Shown here: positions 26,866-36,643 of the stretch, one piece after another
How positions within the stretch are numbered: the stretch's first letter is position 1
Layout: each line of letters begins with the position of its first letter
Assembly (NCBI GenBank): GCA_013821985.1
Contig: PNJQ01000003.1
Location: 34,760-98,759, forward strand
Length of the DNA: 64,000 nt
Direction of reading: 5' to 3'
Source of the DNA: Opitutus sp.
GTDB taxonomy: Bacteria > Verrucomicrobiota > Verrucomicrobiia > Opitutales > Opitutaceae
Position numbers and translations under genes: made by a program
Notes under the pieces: model-generated
Told to the model about the DNA's origin: nothing
Database searches by the model: none
What the model saw: only the letters and a program-made list of their open reading frames with translations

Positions 26866-29508
26866 TCAGTTCGCGCGCAAGGCGATGATCGGATTGATCG
26901 CCGTCGCGCGACGCGCCGGGATGAGACATGCTGTGGCAGCCACGCTCAGCAGCGCGAGCACCACCCCCGCAAATGTCAGTGGGTCCGTCGTCGGCACACC
27001 GTAGAGCAGCGTTTCCATCAGGTGCACGAGCGCGAGACTGATTCCAACGCCCAACCCGAGACCGACCGCGACAAATTGCAGCCCTTCGCGCAGGACCATC
27101 CACAACACCGTGGCGCGGTCCGCGCCCAGCGCCATGCGGATGCCAATCTCCTGCGTCCGCTGGCTGACCGTGAACGCCAGCACGCCGCCGATCCCGGCCG
27201 CCGTGATTACCAACGCCAGCACCGCGAACAAGCCGAGCAGCGTCGCGATCAAGCGCGGCGACGCCAACGTGCGATGGCGCACATCCTCCAGCGTTTCGAT
27301 GCGCGTGATGGGCTGGAGCGGATCGACGCGCTTCAACGCCTCGCGCAGCGACGGGATCAGCGTGTGCGGAGCGCCGGTTGTGCGGATGGCGACAGTGGCC
27401 GCGATGAGACCCCCGCTTTGCCGCAGCGGAGTATAGATTTCGTCCACGGGCTCGGCGTTGATTTGCTGACGCGCGTTGGCGACGACCCCGACGATGGTCG
27501 TCCACGTCCGTCCGCTGTTGAACGTGATACGCCGTCCGATCGGGTCCTCGCTTTTCCACACACGGCTGGCGAGCGATTGGTTGACGATCGCGACCGCCGG
27601 CGCCTCGGCGTTGTCGCCGGAGTTGAACGGGCGTCCGCGCAACAACGGCTGGCCCACGACCAGGAAAAAATTCTCACTGATCGTCGTGGCCGAGGCGGAC
27701 GGCGTGGGCGCGCCAGGTTGTTCGGATTGTCCCTCGAGACGGAACGGAAACGCGAAGTTGACCAAGCCGCCCAGCGGTTCGCGGCCGGAGACGGCGACCG
27801 CCTCCGCACCGGACAATTCAGCGGCGGCATTCATCGCGCGCTCCCAGTAACCGTAGCGCTTGGAAAAATCGTCGTAGCGCGACCAATTCAGACTGATCGG
27901 CGCCGCGAGCACGCGCGAGACGTCCATGCCGGCATCGACCTGATGCAGATTGTAGAGACTTCGCGCGGCCAAGCCGGCGCCGACGAGGAGTGGCACCGAA
28001 ACCGCCACCTGCGAGACGACGAGCAGACCGCGCAGGCGATTGCCCGCGCCGCCGGTGCCGCGCGTGCCGTCCTTGAGCACTTCGACCAGCTGGTCGCCGG
28101 CCGGCAAGCGCGGCCGCGATCCGAAGAGCAGTCCCGTCGCGACGGAGACAAACAACGTGAAAAGCAGCACGCCGCTGTTGATCGTGATTTCGTCGGCGCG
28201 CGGCAGGAACGCGCTCGCGTAGCCCACGAGCGCCTTGAGCCCGGCGCTGGCGAGCGCGAGTCCGAGGGCGCCGCCGAGCAGGGCGAGCAGGAGATTTTCC
28301 GTCACGAGCTGGCGGACGATGCGCCGCCGGCCCGCGCCCATTGCCGCGCGCACGGCAAGCTCGCGGTCGCGACGCACGAGGCGCGCCAGCGCGAGGTTGG
28401 CGACGTTGGCGCACGCGATCAGCAGCACACAGGCCGACATCGCGAGCAGGACCAGCAACGGCGTGCGCGCGCTCCCGGTGAAGGCGCGAGCGAGTCCCTG
28501 CAGTTCCACCCGGTAACCCGCCGCCACCGGATAATTCTCCGGATACTCGCCGCAGAGTTCGAGGCCGACGCGCTGAGCGTCCTGAAGTGCAACCTCCGTT
28601 GCGACACCGTCCTTCACACGCGCGAAGACGTTGGCGATGATGCGGCCCTGCCGGTTCGTGAGCGTGGATTCCGCGCCGCGGAACGGGCACGCCGACGCCG
28701 GCATATAGACATCGTCCGCGCCGGGAAACGCCGGGAGCGGCGGCAGCACGCCCACGACCGTGTGCGGCCGGTTGTTCATTTCGAACACTTGTCCGACCAC
28801 GCCCGCATCGCCGCCAAACGTCCGCTGCCAGAAGGCGTGACTGAGCATCAACACCGCCGGTGCACCCGGCTTGTCCTCCCCGGGCTGAAAGCTGCGTCCG
28901 AGGAGCGGCTTCACGCCGAGCACGTCGAAATAATTGTCCGACACGACCGCCGTCTGCACGCGGACCGGCTCCGGGCGTCCGAGCAGGATGAAGAACATCG
29001 AGTGATATTCTGCGAGGCCGGTGAACGCGCGCGTGCGTTCGCGAAAATCCATGAAATCCGGAACGGAAAACCCAAGGTTGGGCCGGCCGGCTTGCGGCGC
29101 TGCCTGATTCAGCTGCACGAGCTCCTCCGGGCGATCGTAGGGCAGCTCGCGCAGCAACACGCCTTGCACGATCGAGAAGATCGCGGTGTTTGCGCCTATG
29201 CCGAGCGCCAGCGTCAGCACAACGATGGACGCGAAGCCGGGATTCCGGCGGAGGCCGCGCAGCCCGTAGCTGATGTCCTGCTGCAATTGATCGAAAAACT
29301 GCGTGCCCCACGCCTCGCGCACTTCCTCTTCGATGTTCGCCTTGCTGCCGAAATTGCGCAGCGCCTGCGCGCGCGCGTCCGGCGGCGAGAGCCCGGCGCG
29401 CTCGTTCGCGCGCGCTTCCTGTTCGAGGTGAAACTGGAGTTCGTCGCGCAATTCCCTCTCCGCGGCGTCGCGGCGGAAGAGAATGCGGAACAGATGCCGG
29501 AAATTCAT
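26866..29508 (-). CDS. ADOP-type ABC transporter permease (FtsX/MacB-like)
   Basis: 'RDELQFHLEQEARANERAGLSPPDARAQALRNFG', duplicated MacB/FtsX domains, 'QRTQEIGIRMALGADRATVLWMVLREG'. Confidence 0.9.
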   Translation of the reverse strand: MNFRHLFRILFRRDAAERELRDELQFHLEQEARANERAGLSPPDARAQALRNFGSKANIEEEVREAWGTQFFDQLQQDISYGLRGLRRNPGFASIVVLTLALGIGANTAIFSIVQGVLLRELPYDRPEELVQLNQAAPQAGRPNLGFSVPDFMDFRERTRAFTGLAEYHSMFFILLGRPEPVRVQTAVVSDNYFDVLGVKPLLGRSFQPGEDKPGAPAVLMLSHAFWQRTFGGDAGVVGQVFEMNNRPHTVVGVLPPLPAFPGADDVYMPASACPFRGAESTLTNRQGRIIANVFARVKDGVATEVALQDAQRVGLELCGEYPENYPVAAGYRVELQGLARAFTGSARTPLLVLLAMSACVLLIACANVANLALARLVRRDRELAVRAAMGAGRRRIVRQLVTENLLLALLGGALGLALASAGLKALVGYASAFLPRADEITINSGVLLFTLFVSVATGLLFGSRPRLPAGDQLVEVLKDGTRGTGGAGNRLRGLLVVSQVAVSVPLLVGAGLAARSLYNLHQVDAGMDVSRVLAAPISLNWSRYDDFSKRYGYWERAMNAAAELSGAEAVAVSGREPLGGLVNFAFPFRLEGQSEQPGAPTPSASATTISENFFLVVGQPLLRGRPFNSGDNAEAPAVAIVNQSLASRVWKSEDPIGRRITFNSGRTWTTIVGVVANARQQINAEPVDEIYTPLRQSGGLIAATVAIRTTGAPHTLIPSLREALKRVDPLQPITRIETLEDVRHRTLASPRLIATLLGLFAVLALVITAAGIGGVLAFTVSQRTQEIGIRMALGADRATVLWMVLREGLQFVAVGLGLGVGISLALVHLMETLLYGVPTTDPLTFAGVVLALLSVAATACLIPARRATAINPIIALRAN

Positions 29509-29534
29509 GGGGGTAGGGGTGAAGCGGAAATTCG

Positions 29535-29867
29535 TCAGCTCGACTTGAGCACCAGACCGACCGCGCTCGCGAAGCGCTCCCAGTATTCGAGTTCCTCGGC
29601 GAGCTGCTTCCGGCCGGCGCGCGTGAGTTTGTAGAATTTTGCCCGGCGGTTATTTTCGGATTCGCCCCACTCTGCCTCGATCCAACCTTGGGCCTCGAGC
29701 CGGTGCAGCGCCGGGTAGAGCGAGCCTTGGTTGAGCACGAACGCGTCGCGCGACACCGTCTGGAGCCGCTGGGCAATGCCCCAGCCGTGCATGGCGTCGT
29801 TCGCGGCGAGCGTGCGCAGGATGAGCAGGTCGAGAGTGCCTTGGAGGAGATCGCTTTTGTCGGACAT
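29535..29867 (-). CDS. PadR-family transcriptional regulator
   Basis: 'LLQGTLDLLILRTLAANDAMHGWGIAQRL...LNQGSLYPALHRLEAQGWIEAEW'. Confidence 0.93.
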   Translation of the reverse strand: MSDKSDLLQGTLDLLILRTLAANDAMHGWGIAQRLQTVSRDAFVLNQGSLYPALHRLEAQGWIEAEWGESENNRRAKFYKLTRAGRKQLAEELEYWERFASAVGLVLKSS

Positions 29868-29980
29868 GGATTTGTAGAATGCCGACAGGAAAGCCTGCCT
29901 CTTGTAGAGTGTCAAGGGGAGCGGGATAAACTCACCGCGCTGCAGGCCAAGGACCGCTTTCCCTGCGCCGAAGCGAGCGG

Positions 29981-30721
29981 CTAGGGGGTCAGCGCCGCCT
30001 TGATGCCGCGCAGCAATTCCGGATCGGTGGCGATCCCGAGAATGCCGTTCACCACGAACTGGACGCCGATGCACATGATGAGGAAACCCATGATCTTCGT
30101 CATCGCGTTCATCCCGACCGGACCGATGAAGATCACGATCTTCCCCGAGACGCGCAGCACGAGATAAGTGAGCAACGCGACGACGCCGATGCCCGCGATA
30201 ATGGCAAAGTAGTCGGTCCAATCCGTCGCCAGCGACGTAAAACCCAGCGTCACCGCGATCGAGCCCGGCCCGCTGAGCATGGGCATCGCCAGCGGGGAAA
30301 AGGAAATGTCGCGCTTCTGGCGGGCCGCCTCGCGTTCGATTTTCTCCTCCTCGGTATCGCGATGCGCCGAAAGCATGCTCATGCCGATGCCGGCCATCAG
30401 GATACCGCCGGCGATCCGCAGCCCGGGAATCGAGATGCCGAAAAACGCCATGATGAACGATCCACCGATGAGAAAACTCACCAGAATGGCCACCATGTAA
30501 CAGCAGCCCTTCCGCGCCTGTTCACGCCGCTGCGCGTCCGTGAGTCCCTCCGTAATCGCGAGGAAGGTTGGCGCGGCCGCGAGCGGATTGATGATCGGCA
30601 GGAGGCCGATCACGGTGCCGAGAAAGATGCCCCAGAGGTGGACGAGGTTCAGCATGAACGGGAACGCGCTGGCAAAACTGGGGAACGCGGACGGGAGAGG
30701 CGAGCCCGCATCACCAGACAT
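29981..30721 (-). CDS. MarC-family integral membrane protein
   Basis: 'LLPIINPLAAAPTFLAIT', 'FFGISIPGLRIAGGILMAGIGMSML', 'PLAMPMLSGPGSIAV'; overlaps dusB stop. Confidence 0.9.
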   Translation of the reverse strand: MSGDAGSPLPSAFPSFASAFPFMLNLVHLWGIFLGTVIGLLPIINPLAAAPTFLAITEGLTDAQRREQARKGCCYMVAILVSFLIGGSFIMAFFGISIPGLRIAGGILMAGIGMSMLSAHRDTEEEKIEREAARQKRDISFSPLAMPMLSGPGSIAVTLGFTSLATDWTDYFAIIAGIGVVALLTYLVLRVSGKIVIFIGPVGMNAMTKIMGFLIMCIGVQFVVNGILGIATDPELLRGIKAALTP

Positions 30722-31826
30722 CGACCGGCCCCTTCGGCACCGGAATCGCCTCGCGTCGCACGACCGCCGGGTCGTCCGCGTCATCCCGCATGAAGGACGC
30801 CACCAACGGATCCGGCTGGAACCGCGGCAAGAGGTTGCCCTGCTCGTCGCAGAACGGCGCGCGCCACTTCTCGAAGCGTGCGACGATCTCGTCGAACTCC
30901 GCGCGCGTGTGCAGGCCGACGATGGCCTTCTTGAATTCCTTCGCCGGGCCGAACCGCTTCGCATACCACGCGCCAGGTTTGCGGAACAGACGACAGCCCA
31001 GTTCCTCGCCGAAAAACTCGCACGCGAGATCGAGATGCCGGCGCATCACCGCGATGCGTTCGGCAAAGGTCGCCTCGGGTGGCAGCACGCCGGTGCGCAG
31101 GTAGCTGAGCGTGTCGCGGAAAATCCACGGATGGTAGAACGCGCCGCGGCCGATGCTCACGCCAGCGCAACCGGTCTCGTCGAACATCCTCTTCGCCGCG
31201 TCCGGAGTCGTGACGTCGCCATTGCCGATCACGGGAATCGTTTTGACCGCCTGCACCACCGCTCGGATCCCCCCGAGATTGACCGTGCCGCTGAAACCCT
31301 GGGCGCGTGTGCGCCCGTGAACGAAGATCGCCGCAACGCCGACGTCCTCAAGGGCGCGCGCGAGGTCGGGCGCGGTGAGATTGTTCTCGTCCCAACCAAG
31401 TCGCATCTTGGCCGTGATCGGGATTTTCACGGCCTCGATCATGCCGCGCACGAGCGCCTGGGTTTTTTTCAGCTCGGTCATCATCGCCGAGCCACCGCCG
31501 ATGCCGACGACCTTGCGGACGGGGCACCCCATGTTGATATCGACTGACGCGATGCCCATCGCCTCGACCATCGCGGCCGCGTCGCGCATCTCCTCCGGCA
31601 CGGCGCCGAAGAGTTGGACGGAGAGGAATTTTTCTGCCGGCGAAGTCTGCGCAAGTTGCAGGGCCTTGTGATTCCGCTCCAGCAGCGAACGCGCGTTGAT
31701 CAAATCCGTCGTCGCCCAATCGAGTCCGCCCACTTCGCGCACAGTCAGCCGAAACGGCAGGTTGGTGTAACCCGCGAGCGGCGAGAGAAAGAGGTTCGAA
31801 GGAAATTGATGCTGGCCGATGCGCAC
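30711..31826 (-). CDS. dusB: tRNA-dihydrouridine synthase
   Basis: 'SPLAGYTNLPFR', 'VDINMGCPVRKVVGIGGGSAMM', 'VHGRTRAQGFSG', 'VIGNGDVTTPDAAKRMFDETGCAGVSIGRGA'. Confidence 0.92.
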   Translation of the reverse strand: MRIGQHQFPSNLFLSPLAGYTNLPFRLTVREVGGLDWATTDLINARSLLERNHKALQLAQTSPAEKFLSVQLFGAVPEEMRDAAAMVEAMGIASVDINMGCPVRKVVGIGGGSAMMTELKKTQALVRGMIEAVKIPITAKMRLGWDENNLTAPDLARALEDVGVAAIFVHGRTRAQGFSGTVNLGGIRAVVQAVKTIPVIGNGDVTTPDAAKRMFDETGCAGVSIGRGAFYHPWIFRDTLSYLRTGVLPPEATFAERIAVMRRHLDLACEFFGEELGCRLFRKPGAWYAKRFGPAKEFKKAIVGLHTRAEFDEIVARFEKWRAPFCDEQGNLLPRFQPDPLVASFMRDDADDPAVVRREAIPVPKGPVDVW

Positions 31827-31903
31827 GCTTTGAACGTGCGCGGTCGCCGCCCCGCGGCAACCCCCGAGATTGGTCGCGCCGGACGCCCGATGGCCAATTC
31901 GCC

Positions 31904-33055
31904 TCAGCGCGCGGCGAGGGCGCGCTGCAGGCGGGCGAGCGCTTCGGTGAGCGTAGCGCGGGTGCAGCCGAAATTCAGGCGGACGTGGGTGTCTTTTGCC
32001 GCGCCGAAGGGCGCGCCCTCGGAAAATCCGAGGCCGTGTTGTTCAAAGAATGCGTAGGCGTTCGTCAGCTGGAGTTGTTCGATATTCAGCCACGCGAGGT
32101 AGGTCGCCTCAACGTGCGTCATCGTTATCCCGGGCAACGCGCCGCGCGTGACGGTTTGCTCGATGAGGTCGCGGTTGCCGCGGAGATACGCGAGGAGCTC
32201 CTGACGCCACGGCTCGCCGTGGCGCATCGCGGCTTCGCAGGCGATGTAGCCGAGGACATTCACGTCGGGCACGATGCCTTGTGCAGCGCGCGTGAAGCCA
32301 GCGCGGAGCTTCGCGTCGGGGATGATGGCGAACGAACAGCCGAGCCCCGGCACATTGTAGGTCTTGCTCGGCGCCATGAGCGTAATCGTGCGCGCGGCGA
32401 CTTCGGGCGAGAGCCTGGCGATCGGCACGTGCGCGATGTCGTCGAGCACGAGGTCGCAATGAATCTCGTCCGACACGAGCACGAGATTGTGTCGGATGCA
32501 AAAGGCGGCGACTTGTTCCAGCTCGGCGCGCGAGAACGCGCGGCCGACCGGATTGTGCGGGCTGCAGAGGAAAAACTGTTTCGTGCGCGGCGTGACGGCG
32601 CGGGTGAGTGCGTCGAAGTCGAGTTCCCAGCGTCCGCCGCGCAGCGCCATGGGCGCGGTGACGGTGCGCCGGCGTTGATTGGTCGGGGCGCTCATGAACG
32701 GCGGATAGACCGGCGTGGCGCACAGGACCTCGTCGTCCGCTTCACCCGTGGCAGCAGCCGCCACATTGAGGCCGCACACCAAGCCCGGCAGCCAGACGAC
32801 CCACGATTCCTCGATCGTCCAGCCGTAACGCCGGGCGACGTATTCGACCGTGGCTTCCTTCAGCCCCCGCGTCTCATAGCCGTAGCCGAAGACTCCGTGT
32901 TCCACGCGCGCGCGCAAGGCGTCGATGACCGCCGTCGGCGCCGCGAAATCCATGTCGGCGATCCAGAGGGGCAACACGTCGCGTCCGGCGTAGCGGTTCC
33001 ATTTGCGGCTGTCGCTGGCGGCGCGATCGATCGGGCGGTCAAAGTCGAATTTCAT
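31904..33055 (-). CDS. MalY/PatB family PLP-dependent aminotransferase/C-S lyase
   Basis: 'WNRYAGRDVLPLWIADMDF', 'LCSPHNPVGRAFSRAEL', 'VSDEIHCDLVL', 'MAPSKTYNVPGLGCSF'. Confidence 0.92.
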   Translation of the reverse strand: MKFDFDRPIDRAASDSRKWNRYAGRDVLPLWIADMDFAAPTAVIDALRARVEHGVFGYGYETRGLKEATVEYVARRYGWTIEESWVVWLPGLVCGLNVAAAATGEADDEVLCATPVYPPFMSAPTNQRRRTVTAPMALRGGRWELDFDALTRAVTPRTKQFFLCSPHNPVGRAFSRAELEQVAAFCIRHNLVLVSDEIHCDLVLDDIAHVPIARLSPEVAARTITLMAPSKTYNVPGLGCSFAIIPDAKLRAGFTRAAQGIVPDVNVLGYIACEAAMRHGEPWRQELLAYLRGNRDLIEQTVTRGALPGITMTHVEATYLAWLNIEQLQLTNAYAFFEQHGLGFSEGAPFGAAKDTHVRLNFGCTRATLTEALARLQRALAAR

Positions 33056-33136
33056 CGGCGAGAGCAAATACTGCTGGCGCGCGGACTCTCCGGAAGCCAC
33101 GGGAAAATTGACGTCATGTCACATTCCGCGTGACCT

Positions 33137-33679
33137 GTGCGGGTGAGCCGAGCCACGCCACTCGTGATTCGCCGCGCCTTGCCGGGCGAGGCCGATGCGT
33201 TGACCGTCCTCTGTCGGACGGCGAAACGCCACTGGGGTTATCCGACCGCGTGGATGGACGTATGGGCGGTGCAGTTGCAAATCACGGCGCAGGACATCGC
33301 GGAACAATTTATTTATGTCGGCGAAGCGGATGCGACAATCGTGGGCTTCTACGGCTTGCGTCGCGACGAGTTCGGCTGGCACCTCGAGCATCTCTGGCTC
33401 AAGCCGGCGCACATGGGCTGCGGCTTCGGTCGCGAGCTGTTCGAGGCGGCGGTCGCGATGGCCCGCCGGCTCGGCGCGCGCGAGCTGCACATCAAGGCCG
33501 ATCCGAATGCGGAGCCGTTCTACCAGAAAATGGGCGCGGTGCGCCGTGAACTCGAAGTCTATGAATTGCTCGGCACGCGTCGCGAAGTGCCGCGGATGGT
33601 TTACGCGATCCCGGAGGCGCCGCGTGCGCGGCCAGCAGGTCCGGCGAAGGGCAGCGGTGGCGGCGACGGCGCGACGTAA
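33137..33679 (+). CDS. GNAT-family N-acetyltransferase
   Basis: 'HLEHLWLKPAHMGCGFGRELFEAAVAMARRLGARELHIKADPNAEPFYQKMGA'. Confidence 0.88.
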   Translation: MRVSRATPLVIRRALPGEADALTVLCRTAKRHWGYPTAWMDVWAVQLQITAQDIAEQFIYVGEADATIVGFYGLRRDEFGWHLEHLWLKPAHMGCGFGRELFEAAVAMARRLGARELHIKADPNAEPFYQKMGAVRRELEVYELLGTRREVPRMVYAIPEAPRARPAGPAKGSGGGDGAT

Positions 33680-33835
33680 TTTCCCGCCGCGCGCGTCCCA
33701 CCGCAGGACAGAAATTCCCACGCCCGAACCCGCCCGCGAAAACAAATCGCGATGTTTCCGCAGGTTAGGCGTCAGGAGCGCGCGGCACGCGGGGTGCATT
33801 CGCGTTGGCACATCAACCCACAAGGAGAACCAACC

Positions 33836-34255
33836 ATGTATCGCCTTACTCGCTATGCCTATCCCGCGCCGCTCTTTCGCGCGCGCAACCCGTGGTCCGG
33901 TCTGGACGCGGAAATCGATCGTCTGTTTGCGACTGCTCTGGCGGACGCCGCGACGCCGACTGCCCCGCGCTTCCCCGTCGATCTCTACGAGGACAAGGAC
34001 AACACCTACGTCCGCGCGGAGCTCCCGGGCGTGACGCGCGAGAACGTCAACCTCGAGCTCGTCGAGGGCTACCTCACGCTCACCGCCAACCGCAAGGACG
34101 GCGAGCAGGAGTTCACGCTCACCCGCTCGATCGCGCTCCCCGAAGACGTGCAGACGGACAAAGTCGCCGCATCTCTCGAACATGGCGTGCTCACCGTTAC
34201 GCTCCCGAAGCAGGAGCAGGCGAAGCCGCGCAAGATCAACATCTCGGTCAGCTGA
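33836..34255 (+). CDS. Hsp20/alpha-crystallin family protein (1)
   Basis: 'DKDNTYVRAELPGVTRENVNLELVEGYLTLTANRK...GVLTVTLPKQEQAKPRKINI'; RBS aaggaga. Confidence 0.93.
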   Translation: MYRLTRYAYPAPLFRARNPWSGLDAEIDRLFATALADAATPTAPRFPVDLYEDKDNTYVRAELPGVTRENVNLELVEGYLTLTANRKDGEQEFTLTRSIALPEDVQTDKVAASLEHGVLTVTLPKQEQAKPRKINISVS

Positions 34256-34282
34256 CCACCGCAACTTCCGGAGGAATTCACC

Positions 34283-34702
34283 ATGACTCATCTCTTTAAT
34301 CAAATTGCCCCGCGCCTCTCTCGGGCTGTGCGTCGCAACGATGACAACGCGACGACCACCACAGACCAAACGCCTGAGCTCACGCTCAAGCCCGCTTACG
34401 AACTCAAGGAGACCGGCGACGCGTGGGGTCTTGTCGTCCACCTGCCCGGCGTGGCGAAGGAAGGCCTCGAGTTCACCGCGGAGGAAGGAGTCATTCGCCT
34501 GACCGGCCGCCGTTCCTGGCAGAAGCCCGAAGGCTGGACGCAACTCTACCGCGAGTCCGCCGATGCTCCGTTTGCGCTCGAACTCGAGCACGACAACTCG
34601 GTCGATGTGGAAAAGATCCACGCCGAGCTGAAGGAAGGCGTGCTGCGCGTCTCGCTGCCGAAGACCGAGGCCGTGAAGCCGCGCAAGATCGCCGTCAACT
34701 GA
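34283..34702 (+). CDS. Hsp20/alpha-crystallin family protein (2)
   Basis: 'WGLVVHLPGVAKEGLEFTAEEGVIRLTGRR...GVLRVSLPKTEAVKPRKIAVN'; RBS ggagg. Confidence 0.93.
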   Translation: MTHLFNQIAPRLSRAVRRNDDNATTTTDQTPELTLKPAYELKETGDAWGLVVHLPGVAKEGLEFTAEEGVIRLTGRRSWQKPEGWTQLYRESADAPFALELEHDNSVDVEKIHAELKEGVLRVSLPKTEAVKPRKIAVN

Positions 34703-34715
34703 ACGCGAAGGGTAG

Positions 34716-34772
34716 GGCGGTGAGTCCCTTCACCGCCGCCGCAGGCTCCGAACGGGTTGAGGTCAACCCGTT
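34716..34772. repeat. Two adjacent perfect inverted repeats downstream of the Hsp20 pair
   Basis: GGCGGTGA-GTCCCT-TCACCGCC (34716-34737) and AACGGGTTGA-GG-TCAACCCGTT (34751-34772). Confidence 0.8.
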
Positions 34773-34924
34773 CCACCTTCCTGCCGACCTTGTTTTTCAG
34801 GGGTAACGTCCGCGCCTCGTGTGGGCGCGGGCGAGCCGTCGGAGTCCGCTGAGCGGCTCCGGCGGTTTTCTTTGGAGCGGTTTGTTTGCTCGCGACTCCG
34901 GCGGCGGGGCGTTTGGCTGGCACC

Positions 34925-35542
34925 ATGATCCCGCTGGTTGGCATCGGTCTCTTTGGCGCGTTCGTCGGCGTGTTGATCTGGATCGGCCGGAAACAACATC
35001 GACGTCTGCTCGTGAATCTCGAGGCGCTCGCGCAGCGACATGGCCTCAAGCTCGTTTTGAGCCGCGGGATGACGAATTCGCGCCAGGTCGTCGAAGGCGC
35101 GGTGCGCGGCCGCACGGTGCGGTTCTGGTCATTCGCGACGGGCGGCGGCAAGTCGCGGCAGTTCTGGGTCGCGGTCGGCGTGCAGCCGCGGCGCGTGGGC
35201 GCGTTCACGTTCCGCATCGAGCCGCAGGGCATCGCGGCGCGGCTGGCGGAATTGTTCGGCGCGAAGGAAATCCAAGTGGGCGATCCACGCTTCGACGAGG
35301 CGTGGTTCGTGCGGACAAGCCATCCCGCGGAGTTCGGCGCCGGCCTGCTCCCGGAGATCCGCGAGAAGCTGATGGCCGCGCGCGCCGCTGGGGCAAAGGG
35401 CGAATTCAAATGCGAGGACGGCTTCGTCTTCTACGTGCAGAATGGCTTTTTCTCGAAGGACGAGACGGTCGCGCTGCTCGAGAGCATGCTGCCGTTGTTG
35501 TCGGATCTCGCCGATGTTGCCGAGGTTTGCGCCGCGGAATAG
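34925..35542 (+). CDS. Conserved hypothetical membrane-anchored protein
   Basis: One N-terminal TM, 'LAQRHGLKLVLSRGMTNSRQVVEGAVRGRTVRFWSF', coherent ORF with GC-rich third positions. Confidence 0.65.
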   Translation: MIPLVGIGLFGAFVGVLIWIGRKQHRRLLVNLEALAQRHGLKLVLSRGMTNSRQVVEGAVRGRTVRFWSFATGGGKSRQFWVAVGVQPRRVGAFTFRIEPQGIAARLAELFGAKEIQVGDPRFDEAWFVRTSHPAEFGAGLLPEIREKLMAARAAGAKGEFKCEDGFVFYVQNGFFSKDETVALLESMLPLLSDLADVAEVCAAE

Positions 35543-35565
35543 ACGCGCGGTGGCAGCGCGTCGTT

Positions 35566-36516
35566 CTACTCCGGCTTCCGCTGGGACGGGATCATCACCG
35601 AGGCGAGGATCGAGGCCGCGAGCACCGCGCCGATGATGCCGAGAGAGATGTGGATGGGCACCGACACGTATTGCGAGGCGATCATCTTGAAGCCGACAAA
35701 CACGAGGATCACCGCGAGTCCGATGTTCAGGTAGCGGAACAGCTGCATGATGCCGGAAACGGCGAAGTAGAGGGAGCGCAGACCGAGGATCGCGAAGATA
35801 TTCGATGTGAAAACGATGAACTCGTTTCGCGTGATCGCGATTACCGCGGGGATGGAATCGAGCGCGAACATCACGTCGGTCGTCTCGACCACGAGCAGCA
35901 CGAGGAACATCGGTGTGGCGTGCAGTTTGCCGTGCGGTCGGACGAAGAAGTGTCCGCCGTGGAACTCCGGCGTCACCGGGAGAAATTTGCGCGCCAGCTT
36001 GACCAGCGGATTTTTCTCCGGCTCGAAGCCGTCCGCTTTTTTCGGGATGGCCAGTTTGATGCCGGTATAAACGAGGAACGCGCCGAAAACGTAGATGATC
36101 CAGTGGAACCGGTTGATGAGCGAGATGCCGGCGAAAATGAACACGGCCCGCATCAACACGGCGCCGAGGATGCCCCAGAACAGCACGCGGTGCTGGTAGC
36201 GTGGATCGACGCGGAAGTATTGGAAAATGACGATGAAGACGAAGACGTTATCGACGCTCAGACACAGCTCGACGATGTAGCCGGTGAAAAACTCGAGCCC
36301 CGCCTGGGAGCCCATTCTCTGTGAGACGAGGAGGTTGAACGCCATGGCCAGGCCAAACCACACGGCGCACCACGCCAGCGCCTCGCGCAGGCTGACCGCG
36401 TGGCTCTTGCGATTGAACACGCCGAGATCGAGCGCGAGCATCGCGGCCACAAACGCCAGAAACCCGGCCCAAGCCCACCAGGGCATCGTGCTGAACATCG
36501 CAATAGAAGGTGCCAT
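35566..36516 (-). CDS. TerC-family integral membrane protein
   Basis: 'LALDLGVFNRKSHAVSLREALAWCAVWFGLAM', 'FFTGYIVELCLSVDNVFVFIVIFQYF', 'LLVVETTDVMFALDSIPAVIAIT'. Confidence 0.93.
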   Translation of the reverse strand: MAPSIAMFSTMPWWAWAGFLAFVAAMLALDLGVFNRKSHAVSLREALAWCAVWFGLAMAFNLLVSQRMGSQAGLEFFTGYIVELCLSVDNVFVFIVIFQYFRVDPRYQHRVLFWGILGAVLMRAVFIFAGISLINRFHWIIYVFGAFLVYTGIKLAIPKKADGFEPEKNPLVKLARKFLPVTPEFHGGHFFVRPHGKLHATPMFLVLLVVETTDVMFALDSIPAVIAITRNEFIVFTSNIFAILGLRSLYFAVSGIMQLFRYLNIGLAVILVFVGFKMIASQYVSVPIHISLGIIGAVLAASILASVMIPSQRKPE

Positions 36517-36643
36517 GAAGGCGCGAAGTTTGCGGTCCGCCGCGGCCCCGGCAAGAGGCGAAACCGGGTGAAATAACCGGGGCGATGGGTCGGGCTTAGT
36601 CTTTGACATCACCTCGGAGGGGTCTTTCTAGAGGTTTCGCACC

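Noticed and set aside
26719-29634. 971-aa + strand ORF
   Set aside because: Antisense to the ADOP permease; no recognisable domain.
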